Part shown: piece after piece, positions 6,120 through 9,862 of the stretch | Position numbering within the stretch: position 1 is the first letter of the stretch | Layout of the letters: the number at the start of each line of letters is the position of its first letter | From: Proteobacteria bacterium UBA4656 | Lineage (GTDB): Bacteria; Pseudomonadota; Gammaproteobacteria; Xanthomonadales; Ahniellaceae | DNA: 9,862 bases | Reading direction: 5' to 3' | Assembly (NCBI GenBank): GCA_002405525.1 | Contig: DHLY01000160.1 | Location: 1-9,862 of the forward strand | Notes under the pieces: generated by a model | What the model was told of the DNA's origin: nothing | Databases searched by the model: none | Seen by the model: the letters and a program-made list of their open reading frames with translations, nothing else | Translations under genes and position numbers: made by a program

Positions 6120-8749
6120 TCAACGCAGATCGGGGGCTTGCGAGCAGACATGGTGCCCGGCAGTGTCGCGCCGGCGCGCGTTCCCCCGCTTTCTCGCGCC
6201 CGTTTCCACCTTCGGCCCCAGCGCATCCCTGCAGGGGCGTTGCGGCATCGTGTCGTGTTTCGAGTTTTGCCCCGGGTATCCTGTCTGCCGGGCCTCACGC
6301 GGCCGCCCGACGAGATTGCCGTTCGACGCCGAGCCAGCGGCCAGGATGTCGCCCGCTTCCGGCTGGCCCAGGTCGCCGTAGTAGCTGACGTGGGCCGTGT
6401 CCCAATTGATGCGGAAGCGCCCGAACGTCGTTTCGAAGTGATAGTCGACGGTGAAGTCGTAGCCTTCGGTCTCGAAGCCGCCGATCGTGGCGTTGCCGGT
6501 GCCGGCGAACAGGTCGAGGATCTCACCGCCCGGACCACGGGTGATGAGCGCGCAGTTGGCGAGGTTCGAGCCGTTGTAGCAGGAGTTCAGGATGAACTGC
6601 GGGTCGAGGCCCTGGATCGCATTGCTGATCTCGATGTTGTACCAGTCGAGGTACACGTCGAGGCCTTCCACGAACGACGGGCTGTAGACCAGGCCGAGCG
6701 TCTTGTTGCGGGCTTCTTCCGGACTGAGGTTCGGGTTGCCGCCCGTGGTCACGCGGATCTGCGTGTTGGCCTGTTCGTAACCCGCCGGCGTGCCGGTGAT
6801 CCCGCTCACGCCATTGCGGCAGGCGTTGCGAACGGCCACCGGAGAGGTGTTGATGAACGGCACCGAGCATGGGTCCTGGATCTCCGGGAAGGCATCCGAC
6901 TGGTCCGAGAACAGGTCGCTGATCGTCGGCGCGCGGAAGCCGTCGGCGTAGTTGCCGCGGACCAGCAGGTCGGCGAACGGCTTCCAGCGGAAGCCGAACT
7001 TCGGGTTGGTGGTGTCGCCGAAGTTCGAGTAGTCCGAGTAGCGGGCCGCGATCGCGATCTCGAAGGTCTCGGCAAACGCCAGGCCCTTGAGGATCGGGAT
7101 GTTGAACTCGGCGTAGAACTCGTTCAGCGCGAAGCCACCGCGGGTCGGCAGGCGGGCGTTGCCCGTCGTCGCGCCCGAGGCGGTGATCGCGTCCGGCTGG
7201 TCGAAGCCGAACTCGCGGCGGTACTCATAGCCCACGGCGAAACCGATCGGGCCGGCCGGCAGATCGAACAGGTCGCCGATGAGGTTGGCCGTGTAGTTGT
7301 ACAGCTTGGTGTAGAACGTGTCCTGCAGCGTCACGCCGGCGAAGTCGGACATCGCCTGGGTGAAGCCCGTCGGGCCGCCGAACAGGTTGATCGGCACGCA
7401 GCCCGCGATCGGGGCGGTCGGGGTGTCGCAGCGGATCACGCCCGACGAGTCACGGAACGACGGGCCGAGGCCTTGGCGCAGGCGGTTCAGGTCGTACTGG
7501 CCGAAGGTCAGGTCGTTCTGCTCGTTGTCGGTGTAGATGTCGTTCACGTCCCGCGAGAACGAACGGTCGAGCAGGTCGAACGCGCCGTCGAGGCCGCCCG
7601 AAAAGTAGAACCTGTCGCTGTCTTGGATGAACTGGCGCGGCTGGATCGTATTGCGGTACTGGGCGCGGGTGACCCGACGCCGAACGGGTTGAAGAAGTTC
7701 TGCGGCGACACGGTGACCGTGTTGCCGAAGATCGGACCCAGGGTGAACGGGATCGCCGCCAACTGCTGCGACGAACGGCGCTCGTTGATCATCGCCGTCG
7801 TGCTGAAGCGGATGTTGTCGGTGATGTTGTAGCGGGCCTGCGCGTAGACCGCGGTGCGCTCCTGCGGCGTGGCGAGGTAGTTGTCCGGCGCGAAGTTGAA
7901 GCCGTCGGTCGAGGCGTTGAAGGTGCGGAAGTCGGTCGGCGAGGTGCCCGGGCGGCCCGGGATCAGCACCACGGTGCCCGGCACGCCCGGACGACCGAAG
8001 CGGCCGAACGGCGTGGTCGAGGACGCGCCGACGTTGACGTTGTTGCCGCCGAAGCCCGACAGCGGCACGGCCGAGATCTCGCGCGCACCGGCGAAGATCG
8101 GCTCCTGCTTGGTTTAGGAGGCGTTCAGCACCGCGGAAGCGCGGTCGGTCGACGAACCGATGGTGAAGTCGTAGAACTCGGTCTTGCCGTCGCCTTCCTC
8201 GTTCTCGCCGATGTAGGCCAGGGCCTCGGCGCCGTCGTAGTTGTCACGGGGGGGGATGTTGATCACGCCCGCGATCGCGTCGGAGCCGTAGATCGCCGAG
8301 GCGCCGTCGCGGAGCACCTCGATTCGCTCGATGATGGAGACCGGAATCGTGTTGAGGTCGACGAAGCCGCCCAGGTTGCGCACCCAGCGGCGGCCGTTGA
8401 CCAGCACCAGTGTGCGGCCGGCTCCGAGGTCGCGCAGGTCGACCGCGGTGGTGCCGACGCCGCCGTTGTTGAACGTGGTGTTCGCCGCGGCGCCGTTGGT
8501 CGAGAGGTCCTGCAGGATGTCGCCGACCGACGTCAGGCCGGTGCGCTGCAGGTCCTGGCGCTCGAGCACGAACACCGGCTGCGAGGTCTCGATGTCGGTG
8601 CGCTTGATGCGCGAGCCCACCACGGTGATGGTCCCGAGCGTCTCGGCTTCCCTTTCGGCCTGCTGGGCGTGCAGCGGCGGGGCGAAGGTGGCGGCAGCCG
8701 CCCCGTACAGGGCGGCGACGATGGATCGATGGAGTCGCGAGGGGGGCAA
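6120..8749 (-). pseudogene. Decayed TonB-dependent receptor (stop, frameshift, C-terminus lost)
   Basis: Reads as a large Xanthomonadales-style receptor if breaks are bridged. The best start is a TTG at 8749, with AGGAG (8758-8762) 8 bases upstream, opening a signal peptide (MPPSRLHRSIVAALYGAAAA). The TonB box/plug runs from GTITVVGSRIKR to [20 protein letters not shown], with no STN domain. Break 1: codon 212 is TAA (8114-8116) in 'LNAS*TKQEPIF'; the same frame continues as receptor, and a Tyr codon TAC would restore it. Break 2: one base missing near 7673-7676; FFNPFGV is then continued in the next frame as VTRAQYRNTIQPRQF. Break 3: similarity stops after NGNLVGRPREA at about 6291, and the frame runs as unrelated sequence to a TGA at 6120. 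The final barrel strands, likely over 100 residues, are absent. The G8 run at 8248-8255 changes the conserved plug end to INIPPRDN. Sequencing error could explain the first two breaks but not the lost end. Confidence 0.82.
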
Positions 8750-8757
8750 GGGAGGTT

Positions 8758-8762
8758 CTCCT
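8758..8762 (-). promoter_or_regulatory. Shine-Dalgarno pointing to the TTG start of the receptor pseudogene
   Basis: AGGAG 8 bases before the TTG at 8749. An in-frame ATG at 8776 lies upstream but has no ribosome site and would add nine residues before the signal peptide. Confidence 0.5.
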
Positions 8763-8809
8763 CGCAGGGGGTGCATCGGGGCCCCCGGTCGGTTCGCCGG
8801 GGAGGACTG

Positions 8810-8848
8810 CGCGCGTCGGGATCGAATTCGCAGACCACCCGACGCGCG
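8810..8848. promoter_or_regulatory. Perfect 11-bp inverted repeat between regulator and receptor genes
   Basis: cgcgcgtcggg at 8810-8820 is the exact reverse complement of cccgacgcgcg at 8838-8848, with a 17-base centre (8821-8837) containing cgaattcg. It occupies the 110-base gap between the AraC-type stop (8860) and the receptor start (8749). No T-run follows on either strand, so a classical terminator is unlikely. It may be a regulator-binding dyad or an mRNA hairpin. Confidence 0.5.
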
Positions 8849-8859
8849 TCGAAGGCGCA

Positions 8860-9862
8860 TCAACCGGCGGGCGATGCAGCCGTCGAAGGTTTCGCCGCGC
8901 GGTGGTGCGACGCGGGCAGGCGGGCCGCGCGCAGCTCGCGCGCGGTCATGCCGAAGTGCTGCCGGAGGTACTGCGAGAACGTCGACGGGCTGCGGATGCC
9001 GATGCGGTCGCCGATCGCCGCCAGCGGCATCGCCGTGCCTTCGACCAGCCGCCGGGCGAGGTCGAGGCGGCAGCGCGTGGCCATGGCATGGGGTGTCTCG
9101 CCGAACACGTCGCGGAACACGCGCAGGAAGTGCCAGTGCGACATGCCGGCCATCTCGGCGACCCGGCGCAGCGGCATGCCCACCCCGACGCCCGAGGCGA
9201 TGTGCCGATGCACGCGCAGCAGCGCGGCGTAGGACGCGAGCCGCCGTGCGCGCGTGCGTCCCGGGCAGCGCTCCACCAGGGCATCGCAGCGCAGGGCTTC
9301 GCGCAGCAGCAGTTGGACGAGCTCGCGCAAGGCGCCGTCCATCCCCGTCGCGGAAGGCTGTGCGACACCGTGGCGCAGGGCGAAACGCGCGAGCGCTGCG
9401 CCGAGATCGTGGGCGCCCGACAGGCGTTGGCTCACCGCGCCGAGCAGGTCGGCGGCGCGGGCCTCCGGCAGCAGGCGTTCGCGAAGCGCGCGCGGAAGCA
9501 CCAGCCCGACGGCTCGCGCCTGCGATTCGGAGAGTGCGCCGACCGTCATCGGCTCGCCATCGCAACTGAAGAACGGCTCGCTGGCCGGCAGGTCCAGCCA
9601 ATCGCCATCGATGAAGACGCGAAGGCAACCGCGCGTTGCGACCCAGAGGCTCGCGGGACCGCCGTGGTTCCGCGCCAGTTTCAGGGGTCCATCGGCCAGC
9701 AGCAGGGTGGCCACGCCGTCATCGGAGGCGTTGACGGAGGGCCCGCCATCCATCGCGGGCAGGAGTGGGCCCTCCCGGCGCACGTCGCGAACCCGCAAGC
9801 GAAGGACCGCATCCGTCGGACGCGTTTCGCGCCACGCCGCGCAAGCGTCGGGCGAGTGCCGG
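8860..9862 (-). CDS. AraC-family transcriptional regulator (N-terminus probably beyond window)
   Basis: The C-terminal half carries the AraC/XylS double helix-turn-helix. The first helix pair is in PLRRVAEMAGMSHWHFLRVF and the second in LAAIGDRIGIRSPSTFSQYL, followed by the typical RQHFGMTARELR ending. The N-terminal part (from MDGGPSVNASDDGVATLLLA through LRVFIDGDWLDLPASEPFFS) looks like the cupin-type sensor of such regulators. The tail after the second helix pair is a low-complexity Ala/Pro stretch ending in TGA at 8860. Possible starts are ATG 9753 (297 residues), GTG 9783 and TTG 9798 (312 residues). None has a Shine-Dalgarno at the right distance, and the frame stays open with coding-like third-position GC to the window edge, so I treat the gene as partial. 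It lies directly upstream of the receptor pseudogene on the same strand and may have controlled it. The effector is unknown. Confidence 0.88.
   Translation of the reverse strand, partial: RHSPDACAAWRETRPTDAVLRLRVRDVRREGPLLPAMDGGPSVNASDDGVATLLLADGPLKLARNHGGPASLWVATRGCLRVFIDGDWLDLPASEPFFSCDGEPMTVGALSESQARAVGLVLPRALRERLLPEARAADLLGAVSQRLSGAHDLGAALARFALRHGVAQPSATGMDGALRELVQLLLREALRCDALVERCPGRTRARRLASYAALLRVHRHIASGVGVGMPLRRVAEMAGMSHWHFLRVFRDVFGETPHAMATRCRLDLARRLVEGTAMPLAAIGDRIGIRSPSTFSQYLRQHFGMTARELRAARLPASHHRAAKPSTAASPAG

Noticed and set aside
6083..6154. Tiny Cys-containing minus-strand frame (begins MSARKPPICVEQ)
   Set aside because: Three Cys in 23 residues drew attention, but there is no ribosome site and it lies in the disordered tail past the receptor break.
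5871..7832. Very long plus-strand open frame (653 codons)
   Set aside because: It runs antisense through the receptor pseudogene and across the intergenic region, with Arg/Val/Glu/Ala-biased shadow composition and no recognisable domain. High GC makes such antisense frames common.
8331..9569. Plus-strand open frame of 412 codons
   Set aside because: Overlaps antisense both the receptor and the AraC regulator and is extremely Arg/Ala-rich, a GC artefact.
8750..9628. Receptor frame extending upstream into the AraC gene
   Set aside because: The frame is open far upstream, but that part is out of frame with the AraC gene and has no receptor features. The signal peptide and ribosome site place the start at 8749.
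1..9862. CRISPR array, tRNA, rRNA, insertion sequence
   Set aside because: No regularly spaced repeats, no cloverleaf or rRNA-like conserved stretches, and no transposase-like frame were seen on reading.

Overview
The window is very GC-rich and all of its supported genes lie on the minus strand, so it reads from right to left. The gene content (ECF sigma / FecR / TonB-dependent receptor sets, a large receptor beginning VVGSRIKR, secreted PPC-domain proteases) and base composition suggest a high-GC gammaproteobacterium of the Lysobacterales/Xanthomonadales type. This is an inference from protein style, not a database match.

Right end (about 9862 to 8860): an AraC-family regulator, probably cut at its N-terminus by the window edge. 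It is followed by a 110-base gap holding a perfect 11-bp inverted repeat, then a large TonB-dependent receptor gene (about 8749 to 6120) that looks dead. It has an in-frame stop, a one-base frameshift, an odd G8 run in the plug and no C-terminal barrel. Receptor similarity ends abruptly near 6291.

Middle (about 6119 to 5763): 357 bases without a convincing gene, upstream of the next operon, containing short direct and inverted repeats.

Left two thirds (5762 to 1): a compact five-gene unit. It encodes an ECF sigma factor, a FecR-type membrane sigma regulator (ATGA overlap), an STN-domain TonB-dependent receptor (14-base overlap), a 93-residue secreted protein of unknown function, and a secreted zinc metalloprotease that starts 2 bases later and runs off the left edge. 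The first three are the classic parts of cell-surface signalling: a ligand at the outer membrane receptor is sensed through its STN domain by FecR, which controls the sigma factor. The unusual part is the apparent output or partner: a small exported protein plus a PPC-domain protease. Its HExxH motif, distant third His and Met-turn spacing resemble leishmanolysin (M8) rather than an iron-uptake function. I saw no tRNA, rRNA, CRISPR array, insertion sequence or clear rho-independent terminator.
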